Positions 20,435-32,159 of a DNA stretch of 64,000 bases are shown piece by piece. The notes under the pieces are model-generated. The model was not told the origin of the DNA, ran no database searches, and was given only the letters and a program-made list of their open reading frames with translations. Numbering within the stretch: the first letter of the stretch is position 1; every line of letters starts with the position of its first letter. This DNA comes from Schistocerca nitens (taxonomy: Eukaryota > Arthropoda > Insecta > Orthoptera > Acrididae): positions 731,707,450 through 731,771,449 of the forward strand of contig NC_064615.1 in NCBI RefSeq assembly GCF_023898315.1. Direction: 5' to 3'. Position numbers and translations under genes: made by a program.

Positions 20435-23250
20435 GGACCTGAGATGAGGCTGAAAAAACATGGTGATAAAGGGGTTCATCTACTAGATAAGGCCTGCAAG
20501 GAATATGATTTAGCATACACTGATAATCAAGGTTTGACAGAGTGTCATGCTGCTGAATGTATTCTAGCTGATAAAGCGAGGCAAATATGTCAAAGAAGAG
20601 ACATCAGTATAGGACAACATATTGTAGCATTTGCAATTGATAAAGCAGAGGAAAATGAATAGGTTGAATTTAGATATAGTGGAATTTATTGAAGTTTGGT
20701 GGCAGCAAGAACAGGAGTTCTAGTCAGGTGAGCACAGGGTTATAAGTACAAAATCAAATAGAGGTAGTGCAGGAATAGGTTTAATAATAAATAAAAAATA
20801 GGGATGTGGAGAACTTACTACCATCAGCATTGTGAACACGTTATTGTAACCAAAACAGACATGAAGCTCACACACACCATAGTGGTACAAGTCTGCATGC
20901 CAAATAGCTCTGCAGATGATGAAGAGGTTGAAGAAAATTATGATAGGATAAAATAAATTTTTCACATAGTTAAGTGAGATGAAATTTTAATTGTGATGGG
21001 GAACTGGTATTTGATAGTAGGAAAAGCACGAGAAGGAAAAATTGTTGGTGAATATGAACAGGGAGAAATGAATGAAAGAGGAATCATCACTAACATTTGG
21101 TTTAAGATTCATTAAAGAAAGCTGTATACACACAGAGGGACCTATAGACACTTGAAAATTTGACATCGATTGTATAGTGGTAATAATGGAGAAACAGAGA
21201 TTTTTAAAACAGATTTTAAATTGTAAGACATTTCCAGGTGCAGATGTAGATTCTGACCGCAATTTATTGGATATGAACTGTAAATTAAAACTAAATTGCA
21301 AAAAGGTAGGATTTTGAGATGGGACCTGGATAAGCTGAAAGAACCAGAGGTTGTTGAGCGTTTCAGAGAGAGCATTAGGCAATGATTGACTAGAACAGGG
21401 GAAAGGAATATGGTAGAAGACAAATGGGTTGCTTTGTGAGTTGAAATAAAGGCATCAGAGTATCAGATAGGAAAAAGACATGGCTTAGTAGAAATCCTTG
21501 GACAACACAAGAGATATTGAATTTAACTGATGTAAGGAGAAAATATGAAACTGCTGCAAGTGAAGCAGGGAAAAGGGAATACGAATGTCTAAAACTGAGG
21601 TTAACCGGACATGCAAAATAGTTAAGCAGGACTATTTAGAGGACAAATGTAAGGATTTGGAAGCACATTTCACTAAGGGAGAGATAGATACAGCCTACAG
21701 GAAAATTAGAAAGGTCTTTGGAGAAAAGTGAAACAGCTGTATGAATATTAAGATTTCAGATGGAAAACCAGTCTTAAGCAAAGAAGGGGAAGCTGAATAC
21801 TGGAAGGAGTATGTAGAGAGTCTATACAAGGGAGATGAACATGAAGGCGATATTATAGAATTAGGAGAGGACATAGATAATAACAGCATAGGGGATATGA
21901 TACTGTGACAAGAATTTGACACAGCACTGAAAGACCTAAATCAAAATTAGGCCTCTGGAGTGGACAACATTCCATCAGAATTTCTGATAGCCTTGGGAGA
22001 GCCAGCCATGACAAGGCTATGCTATCTGGTGTGCAAGCGGTATAAGACAGGCAAAATACTTTCAGATTTCAAGATGAATGTAATAATTTCAATACCAAAG
22101 AAAGCAGGTGCTGACGGGTGTGAATATTACCAAACTATCAGTTTAATAAGTTATCACTGCAAAATACTAACACAAATTCATTACAGAAGAATGGAAAAAC
22201 TGGTAGAAGTCAAGTTTAGGGAAGGTCAGTTTGGATTCCAGAGAAATGTAGAAACATGCATTGCAATACTGACCCTATGACTTGGGATGGCAAACCTATA
22301 TTGACTGGAATACTCTCTTTGAAATTCTGAAGGTAGCAAAGATAAAATACAGAGAGTGGAAGACTACTTAAAACTTGTAGAGAAATTGTACAGAAACCAG
22401 ATGGCAGATATAAGAACAGAGGGGCTGTGGTTGGGAATTAGTAAGACAGGGTTGTAGTCTGTCACTGATGTTACGTAAATAGTACATTGAGCAATGAGGA
22501 AACCAAAGAAAGATTTGCAGTGGGAATTAAAGTACAGGGAGAAGAAATAAAAGCTTTGAGATTTGCCGATGACATTGTACTTCTGTCAGAGATAGCAAAG
22601 AACTGGGAAGAGCAGTGGAATGGAGTGGGCAGAAGGATGCAAGATGAATGTCAACATAACTGAAATAAGGATAATGGGCTATAGCTAAATTAAATCAGGC
22701 AATGCTGAGGAAATTGGTTTAGGAAACAAGATACTTAAAGTAGTAGAGGAGTTTTGTTATTTGGACAGAAAAATAACTGATCATGTCCGCAATAGCAAGG
22801 ATAAAAATGTAGACTGGTAATGGCAAGAAAAGCATTCCTGAAGAAGAGAAATTTGTTAACACTGAATGTAGATGTAAGTGTTAGGAAGCCTTTTCTGAAA
22901 GTACTTGTGTGGAGTGTTGTCACGTATGGACGTGAAACAGTGATGATGAAAAGTTTAGACAAGAAGAGAATAGAAGCTTTTGAAATGTATTGCTACAGAA
23001 GAATGCTGAGGGTTAGGTGGGTAGATCACACAACTAAGGAGGAGGTACTGAATAGAATTTAGTTTTGGAGCGAAGTGTGTGTGTGGGAAGGTGGATGGAA
23101 ATTGTAGAGTGAGACCAAGAGGTTACTACAGTAAGCAGATTCAGAAGGATGTAAACTGCAGTAGTTATTTGGAGATGAAGAGGCTTGCATAGGATTGAGC
23201 AGCATGGAGAGCTGCACCAAACCAGTCTTCCGACTGAAGACCACAACAAT
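20435..23250 (+). mobile_element. Old RTE-like LINE (endonuclease plus reverse transcriptase), degenerate
   Basis: The order is: a conserved N-terminal segment (LLDKACKEYDLAYTDNQG, 20470-20525), the start of an endonuclease (FIEVWWQQEQEF near 20690, then SGEHRVISTKSN), a GNWY/GDWN-like Asn site near 21000, and RWDLDKLKE near 21320. RT blocks follow: SGVDNIPSEFL near 21955-21985, a worn SVWIP/FGFQRN block near 22230, LRFADDIVLLSEIAK near 22555-22600, then MARKAFLKKRNLLT (22820) and KKRIEAFEMYCYRRML (22960-23010). The 3' UTR to about 23250 matches the copy at 52067-52256 on the other strand. Dozens of stops show age. The clade call (RTE-like) is tentative. Confidence 0.8.
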
Positions 23251-23255
23251 AAGGC

Positions 23256-23430
23256 AGTGAACACGAAGGCAATATTATGGAACGGGAAGAGGACACAGAT
23301 AATAACAACATGGGAGATATGATACTGTGACAAGAATTTGACACAGCACTGAAAGACCTAAATCAAAATTAGGCCTCTGGACTAGACAACATTCCATCAG
23401 AACTGCTGATAGCCTTGGGAGAAGCCTATG
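23256..23430 (+). repeat. Local second copy of part of the RTE-like LINE
   Basis: This stretch repeats 21837-22005 at about 92-95% identity by eye, including copy-specific changes such as ATACTGTGACAAGAATTTGA and AAATTAGGCCTCTGGA. It lies directly after the 3' UTR of the same LINE. Shared derived changes indicate local duplication, not an independent family member. Confidence 0.75.
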
Positions 23431-23951
23431 GTAAGTTTGAAAAATTCTATCCAATCTACAGTGGTAGTAGCAGGAGCTAAAAGTGTCTTGAAGCAGAAAG
23501 GAGTAGGAAGAAGAAGATTCTTAAAATGCCTAGTGTTCAGCCAATACATAAGACATGTAGTGAAATTATCCCATTTGTAGTTCCAGCACTTGCAGAAGTA
23601 TAAGCAGGAGGGGTGGCTGCCATATCCTGAACAGCAAAGGATGAACAAAATGTAGAGGAATGACTACAGAAGGCTAAAGCATAAGATGATGGAGACCATC
23701 ACTATTGGGAAAGAAAGGACTGTATTTCAAACTATACAAGAAAGGAACTGGCATATATATATATGTGTAAAAGTACAGATAGTGGACTTTATAAATATAA
23801 AAATCTGCTAGCTGTGCTACTGGATGGACCACTTACTAATACTAATCTTCTTAAATTCGTAAAAAGAAATTAAACATTCTGAGTGTTTATGCAGAATATT
23901 TGCCCAAGACTATGTGGAAATCTAAAAAATGTGGTATCGTGAATTAAGATG

Positions 23952-24005
23952 TTGCAAGAAGACCTGGAACTCACTGAGCCCAGTGAGTTCCAGGTCTTCC
24001 TGCAA
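23952..24005. repeat. Tight hairpin: 25-nt arms, 4-nt loop
   Basis: Arms 23952-23976 and 23981-24005 are reverse complements with one mismatch (core GAAGACCTGGAACTCACTG), and the loop is AGCC. Nothing comparable occurs nearby. It could have formed by a template-switching event or be a structured RNA relic. Confidence 0.9.
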
Positions 24006-24207
24006 TATCTGAATATGTTAAAGAGAATTCCATATTCTATTCTGACTCATACTGTGACTTATGTCCTCCTGAAGAATTACGTCATTAGATGGTCAACAAC
24101 TATGTATTCTACAATTGTTTGGGTTACCAAGACTTCAGTTCATACCTCTACCCAATGTTCCTTTAAACGATTGCATAAAACAGGCAGCATGAGTGTCATC
24201 CCAGTAG

Positions 24208-24600
24208 TTGTGGTTGAAACGTGATATAATGCACTCAAACATTAAAAGACAGATCATCGGTACCAATAGACTTTATCCAATAGGACTACTGCTTGATTTC
24301 TCAATTAATCAAGTTTTGGGGAACAATAATGATAAAGCAATGGAAATACTACCAATTAGCATGATCCATGTCAAGTGCAATATCACAGTGGATTTATATC
24401 CAAACAACAGATTAATTCATACAATATGTGGATCTCTCCCTACAGTCATACCAGGAAATAAACTTATTGAGGTGCTGAGCAAACCATTATGCTTCCCAGT
24501 TACTGTTCAGGCATTAGACCACCTCAAGTCGAACATTCTATGTGCGTGGGAATCTTAATTGATTTTCAAGGAAAAGAAACTGTGGCGTGACTTCGCTTGA
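24208..24600 (+). pseudogene. Polinton penton-like protein fragment
   Basis: The frame at 24208-24558 (116 codons) contains IHVKCNITVDLYPNNRLIHT and PTVIPGNKLIEVLSKP. After a frameshift near 24555 it continues with LIDFQGKET and a R-LKQG ending. This beta-rich C-terminal pattern (VxPGxKxxExP...LIDFxG) is the one I associate with the penton-like minor capsid protein of arthropod Polintons. The frameshift and an internal stop disable it. Confidence 0.5.
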
Positions 24601-24719
24601 AGCAGGGGCAACATGTGTTTAAGGTGTAAAACAGCTGTCAGTTCACCACTTTGCAAAATAAGCATACTGTGATAACATGGGGTAATTCAGTTTCTTATAT
24701 TGATAGAACTGAAAGTGCA

Positions 24720-25900
24720 AAATGATGTCACTCAATGTAATAGCCCCAGTTCAGTATGATGAGTGGATCACTTGCCACAAACCTTTTGCTTTGACGATGT
24801 TTGATAATGATCACAAGATAAGGAGTCTCATTCAACACCCAAGATTTTGAGCAGCAGTTTCTTATGCTTGGAAGGAACATTTATCATGAATGATGGATGC
24901 TGTACAGCAGTAGCATTTTGACTTAAATGTAATGTTTTCACCAATGCCTTCACCTTCCTGTTTCTTGAAATAACATACAAACTTAATGGGATTGATGTCG
25001 ACGCCACAAGACATATTGGAATCACATCAACCCTCAAAACATACATTCCTGCATCAACTTCAGACTTGAATTGTCTACAGAATGCAGAATGGGTCATAGA
25101 CAGATTGTTAGGCCATCACTTTAGTGTATTTATCCCACTCAAAATGCTTATGAGATTCTTTGAAGAGAACAGATGCATCATCATGAATAGCATAAAAGCA
25201 CTGACTCACTAGTTGAAAGACTGATAGATAATAACTCAAACATTGAAGGAGTACAAGAAAAGAATAAAACTGTGTTGATTAAATTGGTGAGGAAAATGCA
25301 CCATATTTCTATAACAGATGAGGAGTGTCTGAAATTTTATGTGTACTGACTGCACATAATCAACTACCTCTAAATTTATTTTCGTGGGAATGGTACAAAT
25401 ACTCACTTCTAACAATTAAATCCAGACAGGCATGGGCCATTAAAGCAGCATTTCAGATAGAAATGCATTTATTCATAATTCTGCCACTACAAACAGACAG
25501 AGAGGGAAATGTGGAAAGGGATTCCAGTATATTTGAGACTTGTGAGGTGACTAATGCCAGTGTGTTCTTGAATTCTTTATTTTACTCATAGGATAATCTG
25601 TAGCTTGACTGAGATAGTGACAATATTGGTCTAATGTGTGACATGTATGCAAGGTTTTGCTAGTATTACTATTAGTACTATCAGACGGATGGATTTAGAT
25701 GCATGCTCAGGCCATAGAACTTCAAACACCTTACTGTATGCATTTCTACTGCATGATAAAATGTCTCAAATGACACTAACTGCTATTAAATCAAAACAAC
25801 AATGGGAATGAAAAGAGTTACATCATACAATATAAAAATCTCTAGCAGTGCCTCAGTTTTGCAGTGGAGCTTATTAGAGTTACCTGTGCCATATCTTTGA
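24720..25900 (+). pseudogene. Polinton major-capsid-like protein fragment
   Basis: Pieces in two or three frames: MMSLNVIAPVQYDEW near 24720, NGIDVDATRHIGIT near 24985, then YKYSLLTIKSRQAWAIKAAF near 25400-25460 with LPLQTDREGN following, and MDLDACSGH near 25690. The W-x-x-Y...LL...K..WA.K pattern and the order after the penton-like gene fit a double-jelly-roll capsid protein of Polintons. It is heavily degraded. The assignment is inferential. Confidence 0.45.
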
Positions 25901-25999
25901 AACAGTCATGCCAGTTGAAAAGAGGATTTTGTGATGTCTGATTTTGAAAAGAATCTTTAAAATTAATGAACAATTCCATTTTCAGGAAAACTATGGAAG

Positions 26000-26258
26000 A
26001 TTTGAGAAAGCACCAAAAAATTCATTGATTTTATAGTTGGGAAGTGTGTTATGGTGCAAGAAATTACATCACCAGGACAAATTCTAAGCAGGCCACTATC
26101 TTCAGTCAAGGTTAGTCAATCTGGAGATGGCTAAGGTTTCAGCAGAGATCACGAAACCTGTCTATGTCTGTATGTGCAAAATGGCTCTCTCCAAACTCTA
26201 CATCTACCACTTTTTTTGTGAGATTGTGAAATTAAACTTCATTGATCCAATGTTATTC
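26000..26258. other. Unassigned DNA between Polinton remnant and Tc1 element
   Basis: No supported feature. It may be further decayed Polinton sequence. Confidence 0.35.
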
Positions 26259-26260
26259 TA

Positions 26261-27464
26261 CGCTGAAGAGCCAAAGAAACTGATACACCTGCCTAATATT
26301 GTGTAGGGCCCCCATGAGCATGCAGAAGTGCCGCAGCATGATTTGGCAGGGAATTGACTAATGTCTGACTTTCTGCTGGAAGGAACTGACACCATGAATC
26401 CTGCAGGGCTGTCCACAAATCCTTAAGAATACATGGGGGTAGAGATCTCTTCTGAACTGCACACTGCACAGCATCCCAATATACTCAATAATGTTCATGT
26501 GTGGGGAGTGTGATGGTCAGTGGAAGGATTTGGACTCAGAAGAGTGTTCCTGGAGCCACTCTGTAGCAATTCTGGACGTGTGGGGTGTCACATTGCCCTG
26601 CTGGGACTGCCCAAGTCTGTCGGAATGCATCCTGGACGTGAATGGATTCCGGTGATCAGACAGGTTGCTTACGTATGTGTCACCTGCCAGAGTCGTATCT
26701 AGATGTGCCAGGGGTCCCATACCACTCCAACACCACATGCCCCACACAATTACAGAGCCTCCACCAGCTTGAACAGTCCCCTGCTGATATGCTGGGTTTC
26801 ATAGATTCATGAGGTTGTCTCCATACCCATACATCTCCATCCACTTGATACAATATGAAACGAGACTCGTCTGACCAGTCAGCATGTTTCTACTCATCAA
26901 CAGTCCAATGTCATTGTTGATGGGCCCAGGCAAGATGTAAAGCTTTGTGTCATGCAGTCATTAAGGGTACATGAGTGGTGAGCCTTCAGCTCCAAAAGCC
27001 CATATCAATGATGTTTCATTGAATGGTTCACATGTTGATGCTTGTTGATGGTCCAGCATTGAAATCTGCAGCAATTTGCAGAAGGGTTGCACTTCTGTCA
27101 TGTTGGCCAATTCTCTTCAGTTGTCATTGGTCCTGTTCTTGCAGGATCTTCTTCCAGCCTCAGTGATGTCAGAGATGTGTTGTTTTACGGGGATACACAC
27201 TTGAAAAAGTCATATGGGAAAATTCCCACTTCATTGCTACCTCGGAGATGCTGTCTCCAATCACTCGTGTGCTGACTACAACACCATGTTCAAACGCACT
27301 TAAATTTTGATAATTTGCCATTGTAGCAGCAGTAACTGATCTAGCAACTGTGCCAGATACTTGTTGTATTATATAGGCATTGTTAACCACAGAGCCTGCC
27401 TGTTTACATATCTTTAGAGTATTTGAATACACATGCCTATACCAGTTTCTTTGGCACTTCAGTG
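26261..27464 (-). mobile_element. Full-length but broken Tc1-like transposon
   Basis: The termini CGCTGAAGAGCCAAAGAAAC (left) and GTTTCTTTGGCACTTCAGTG (right) form inverted repeats flanked by TA on both sides (26259-26260, 27465-27466), the Tc1/mariner target duplication. The transposase runs on the minus strand from ATG at 27319-27321 (MANYQNLSAFEHG, helix-turn-helix SISEVAMKWEF) to a stop near 26293. A middle block near 26700 reads WSGMGPLAHLDTTLAGDTYV, and later EWLQEHSSE. Several frameshifts prevent translation. Expected length is about 340 residues. I recognise this as a common locust Tc1 family. Confidence 0.9.
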
Positions 27465-27466
27465 TA

Positions 27467-28017
27467 TATGGATACAAACAGGTCCACAAACTGTATGAAA
27501 GGCTGCAATCCATAGGAAGTAATAAGGTACCATCCCAATGGTTTTGATTCATATGGAATTGTGGCTGATAATCCTTATGCAATTACACCTAAAAATAAGT
27601 AGGTTTCCGATCGGATGAAAGGTGAGCAGAGTGACTGCAGGTTGTGGATTTTGTGAGGCTTAGAAATGTACACATATGCTACAGATACAGGTGTACAGGA
27701 GCCACCCAGAGGCTGCCCTAGGGTGTGCATCACGTTGTGTCAGTGTCTCTGCTAATTATCTCAATCTGCTCGATGGCAGTCTTTCAATCAGGAACCCATG
27801 TGATATTTTTATACTGTATTGTAACTGAAAGTCGGTTCATCTGTGAGGATGGGATTGAGACCCTCCTATTCTCACACTATTCACTTGACACTTGAGTGAT
27901 AGTGGGAGAGTGGATGTGTATGTGTCAGCTTCCATGTAATAATTTGTACGTACATACTCATGTGTACACTCTAAGGGGGGGGGGGGGGGGGGGGAAGAAA
28001 GAAAGAAAAGACACACC
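27467..28017. other. Unassigned DNA with G-run
   Basis: No gene recognised. It contains a 20-base G-run (27975-27994) followed by GAAA units. Confidence 0.45.
27975..27994. repeat. Poly-G run
   Basis: Twenty consecutive G bases, then GAAAGAAAGAAAAG. Length is slippage-prone. Confidence 0.9.
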
Positions 28018-28905
28018 ATGAAGGAACAGAAATCGGCACTTGTAACACATGTATAGACAAACAAATAATTAAAATTTCAGAACAACTGGATGATTTATTC
28101 AAGAGAAAGAGCTTCACAAATTGATCAAGTCAATAATGTGTTGGTTCACCTCTGGCCCTTATGCAAGCATTTATTTGGCTTGGCATTCATTGATGGAGTT
28201 GTTGGATGTCCTCCTGAGCAGGTATTATGTCACATTCTGTCAACCTAGTACGTTAGATCATATAAATCCTAAATTGTTGGGGGCGCTGCCCAAAATACAC
28301 CAAAAGTTCTCTATTGGAACAATTCTGGTGACCTTCCTGGCAAAGGTAGGATTTGGCAAGCATGAAGAAAAGCAGTAGAAACTCTCACCTTGTGTAGAAG
28401 GACATTATCTTTCTGAAATCCCAAGATGGCTTGCCATGATGGGTAACAAAATAGGGTGCAGAATATCATTGACATACTGCTGTGCTGTAAGGGAGCTGCC
28501 AATGACAACCAAAGGGGTCGTGCTATTAAATGCAATAACACCCCAGACCATGACTCCTATTTCTCAGGCTGTATGGTGGGTGACAGTGATGATGGTATGC
28601 CACAACCTTATGGGACACCTCCAGACACTGGTCGTTGGGCCTGGCATTTTGCTGACTGGAGTATAATTGTCTTCATTGTTGAGTACCACTTCAGACTGAG
28701 TGCCAACAACTTTACCAGTCAATGCCAGACTGAATAACTGCTTGCATAAGGGCCAGAGATAGACCAATGCATTATTGACTTGCTCCATTTGTGAAGCTCT
28801 GTCTCTTGAATAAATCATACAATTTTTGTCAGATGGTAATCATTTGTTTGTTTGTACATATAAGTCACATTTGCTGATTTCCATCCCATTTAGATAATTC
28901 CTTCA
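28018..28905 (-). mobile_element. Snap-back deletion derivative of a Tc1-like transposon
   Basis: Inverted arms of roughly 150-170 bp (28018-28170 and 28735-28905) share AAACAAATAATTAAAATTTC-type ends, TGATTTATTCAAGAGA and TCTGGCCCTTATGCAAGCA in opposite orientation. Those arm sequences match the transposase 3' end side of the related copy at 59345-60165. The right end is therefore an inverted duplicate of the left instead of the native transposase 5' end. The middle (about 28170-28735, minus strand) keeps only the C-terminal half of the transposase, with frameshifts. Confidence 0.7.
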
Positions 28906-28962
28906 CAGTGTGTTGAATCTTTTTTCTTGTCTTAGTGCATATTTTGTGTGCTTCGTACGCAC

Positions 28963-29003
<41 letters not shown>

Positions 29004-29016
29004 TGTGTGTGTGTGT
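28963..29016. repeat. (GT)n microsatellite, GC-interrupted
   Basis: About 27 GT units with a GCGCGC interruption near 28987-28992. Confidence 0.95.
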
Positions 29017-29019
29017 CTT

Positions 29020-29342
29020 TTTCTCTTCATATGATACTAATCATACCATTTAGTCTCATTTCCTGTGTGTTGTAAGAAAAAGTATATAGAAGAAAATTGA
29101 ATTGTATAATAAAACAAGTATGTAAATAATAAAATGACGATTAAATGGAAGATGTAGTAGTGTAAGCTAATAGAATTTCTCTGATGTATGTCTCTATTTG
29201 TATATAAGTTTTGTATTAAAATAAAAAAAAAGTTGTAAATAAATTATTGTTAATAAGCCAGATATTTGTTGTATGTCTGTTATGATTTACAAAGGAAGAC
29301 ACTGGTCCTTTCACTGTGGGGATACAAATGATAACTTGCCCT

Positions 29343-29387
<45 letters not shown>

Positions 29388-29700
29388 AAAGGAGGAGAGG
29401 AAGGGGTTGGGAAAGTTATGTTAATAACAAATCTGATATTAATTTTTTACTTACGAAAATATTACCTACACCCTGATCACAAAACAAATGTGGTCCTCTC
29501 ACAATGGGATAGTGGGGAAGCCTGTTACTTATCGGCCAAAGGAAATGTTGTAGCAACCCAAGTGTAATTCTCTCTCTTCCCTATTGACCGTATCGATGTT
29601 GGCCTCTGTGAAGAAATCTCGTATGCTCAAAATACAAATTTCATCTGAAGAACTATGTGAATGGTACAATTAATATTTGATGAAAAGTATGTCAAGTATC
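29020..29700. other. Unassigned DNA with (GA)n tract
   Basis: AT-rich with no supported gene. The frame at 29316-29567 merely reads through the (GA)n tract at 29349-29383. Confidence 0.45.
29349..29383. repeat. (GA)n microsatellite
   Basis: About 17 AG units. Confidence 0.95.
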
Positions 29701-29701
29701 A

Positions 29702-29850
29702 TCTATACTAATATTATAAATGTGAAAGTAACTCTGTCTTTTATGCTTTCACAACTAAACTGCTGGACCAATTTTGATGAAATTTGGTATGCAGATAGCT
29801 TGAACACTGACGAAGAACATAGGTTACATCAGAAAGTATGTAGTACAATA
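29702..29850 (+). mobile_element. Helitron-like 5' terminal fragment
   Basis: It begins with TCTATACTAATATTATAAA, then GAAAGTAACTCTGTCT, AAACTGCTGGACCAATTTTG, ATGAAATTTGGTATGCAGAT and AGAACATAGG. This ordered block is the 5' terminus of a Helitron family widespread in insects (5'-TC start). The flanking A|T insertion context fits. The rest of the element and its 3' hairpin were not found. Confidence 0.55.
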
Positions 29851-30109
29851 CATTTATTGATTTGAAGAATATAATGTAAAACATGGAACAATAATTACTC
29901 TTAAAAAAGCTGTGTACTCTTTCACTTTTGAACTCTATTATACTTGTGAAAATGCTTTTATTGTTTGATACAGTCTATGTCACATGATTCAGTGTAATGA
30001 ATACAATGCTCATATAATTCTCTACTTGTTTATTCTGTACCTCCATACTAATATCAATCACAAACCCATTGCACTTTAGCCACTGACCATCATCCATCTT
30101 ACAACTTCT

Positions 30110-31235
30110 AAGATTTTTTTTTTAATTTTTTTATTTACAAGTCAAGTTACGTAGGTCCAAATTTAGGAGCAAATCTCCAAGGTCATGGAACGTGTCAGTA
30201 CATGAAATTACAACATACAAGTAATAACAGATAAAAATAAAATGTATATGAATCCGAAAAAAGTCAATCCATAAGTTTAAGTAAACGCAATCAACAATAC
30301 AACAAGAATCAGCTTAATTTTTCAAGGAACTCCTCGAAGGAATAGAAGGAGTGACCCATGAGGAAACTCTTCAGTTTCGATTTGAAAGTGGGTGGATTAA
30401 TGCGAACATTTTTGAATTTGAGTGGTAGGTTATTCAAAATGGATACAGCAGTATACTATACACCTTTCTGCACAAGAGTTAAAGAAGTCCGATCGAAATG
30501 CAGGTTTGATTTCTGCCGAGTATCAACTGAGTGAAAGCTGCATATTCTTGTGAATAAGCTAATATTGTTAACAAGAAATGACAGTAAGGAATATGTATAT
30601 TGAGAGGCCAATGTCAAAATACCCTGACTCATGACCAAGGGTCAACAAGAGGTTCGTGAACTTACACCACTTATTGCCTGAACTGCCCGTTTCTGAGCCA
30701 AAAATATCCTTTTAGAATGGGAAGAGTTACCCCAAAATATAATACTAAATGACATAAGCGAATGAAAATAAGCAAACTAGACTATTTTTGTGTCAAACGA
30801 TCAGTCACTTCAGATACTATTCAAATGGTAAAAATGGCAGCATTAAGTCTTTCAACAAGATTCTGAACGTGGCCTTTCCATGACAGTTTACTATCTATCT
30901 GAACACCTAGAAATTTGAACTGTTCAGTTTCACTAATCATATGCCCATTCTGTGAAATTAAAACTTCAGATTTTGTTGAATTGTGTGTTAGAAATTGTAA
31001 AATCTGAGCCTTACTGTGATTTAGCGTTAGTTTATTTTCTACAAGCCATGAACTTAGGTCATGAACTGCACTATTTGAAACTGAGCCAGTGTTGCACACA
31101 ACATCCCTTACTAACAAGCTAGTGTCATCACCAAACAGAAATATTTTAGAGTTACCCATAATACTAGATGGCATATCATTTATATAAATAAGAAACAGGA
31201 GTGGCCCCAACATTGATCCCAGGGGCACCTCCCAC
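30110..31235 (-). mobile_element. LINE 3' half (CR1/Jockey-like), minus strand
   Basis: On the minus strand a 135-codon frame (31228 to 30821) starts within the RT block VPLGSMLGPLLFLIYINDMP. It then has FGDDTSLLV (catalytic FxDD), NKLTLNHSKAQIL and KFLGVQIDSKLSWKGHV. After frameshifts, 30638-30456 and beyond give QKGVYYTAVSILNNLP, FKSKLKSFLMGHSFYSFEEFL and the 3' end near 30110. Normal order is thus preserved. It is truncated precisely where the TTAA-flanked transposon begins (31236), and I could not find the RT N-terminal half on the far side. Confidence 0.75.
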
Positions 31236-31643
31236 TTAAGGGGCTCCGGAACGCCCTATACTTGCAATGTTAAAATAACGCTTATAAATTACATCTTTCC
31301 TCACAAAGTATTTGAGGTAGGAAGTTGAACTTTTTACAGATTATTTATTGGAATATGGGCTACAACTTAACACAGGGATTTTACAAAATTTTAGTCCAGT
31401 TATCAAAGATGATTTTTTTTCAATTGTAATGAAAATTCACAACATTTTTTTGCAATTTTTTATTTATATATTCAAAAATATACAGTTTTTTGGAAAAAGG
31501 CTTTGTTAAATTATGCAGAAGGTACTGTGTAACATTTAATGAAAGTTTGAAATAAATATGTTTGGAAGATCCTTAGAAAACATGTAATTAGTATGAGAAA
31601 ATAAAAGTTTTGGGAATCGAGCGACAAAGATTGGATTAACTTT

Positions 31644-32156
31644 TTAGTGCATTCCAGGTCCATAGGATGGATTATCTTCATCCTCTGCAAACTCCTCCTC
31701 CAGCTTCCTCTTGTTCCTCCTCCTGTTTACTCTTGCTTGTATTTCTAGACTCTTTACAGCCCTGTCTGCAGCCCGAAGGCGTTCCTTGTCTAAAGCAAGC
31801 ATCGCTCGTACCATGTTAGAACCTATCTTCATTCCCATATTTCTAAATACCTTGCACCTTACAATGTTGCCATAATTGAAAGTCGCAACAGCATCATACA
31901 CACCAAAGTGAAGTGTTTCTATTCCAACAAATACAGTCTTGGGGATTCTCGACCATATAACACTATTTACACTTTCATTGGGGTTTTGAGTTTTTCCGTG
32001 AATACACTTTTTCAACAGTTCAGGTGCTGCTAAGTCTCTGAAAATAGGTTTTATCACCTCCATTATTGCATGAGGCAGACTATGCTTATGAGTGTACACT
32101 TCACCAGTTAGCAATCCTTTGTTATATTTACACCAACTGTCTTCTTCTTTGGGACA
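31644..32156 (-). pseudogene. C-terminal part of Mutator-like/Kolobok-like transposase
   Basis: About 170 open codons on the minus strand. CPKEEDSWCKY opens the domain, HKHSLPHAIMEVIKPIFRDL follows, then CIHGKTQNPNESVNSVIW, GVYDAVATFNYGN and a basic tail (NRRRNKRKLEEEF). The HGKTQNPNES block and the basic tail are conserved marks of this transposase family. There is no stop inside the segment. The N-terminal peptide at 32160-32281 is in another frame, and the catalytic middle of the protein is missing. Confidence 0.7.
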
Positions 32157-32159
32157 CAA

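Larger units (their letters stand above)
23435..25960 (+). mobile_element. Polinton/Maverick-type element remnant (virion-protein genes)
   Basis: A run of broken plus-strand frames gives, in order: a small hydrophobic protein segment (IIPFVVPALAEV, about 23560-23600), a fragment like the N-terminus of the Polinton cysteine protease (LLKFVKR near 23850), a penton-like segment (24208-24600) and a major-capsid-like segment (about 24720-25900). Polintons are large DNA transposons related to adintoviruses that carry protease, capsid and penton genes. No polymerase or integrase is seen, and many stops and frameshifts make this inert. Recognition is from memory of family conservation and needs a profile search. 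Confidence 0.55.

Noticed and set aside
24828-25097. 89-codon minus frame opposite the Polinton capsid region
   Set aside because: It is the antisense of a better explained plus-strand remnant.
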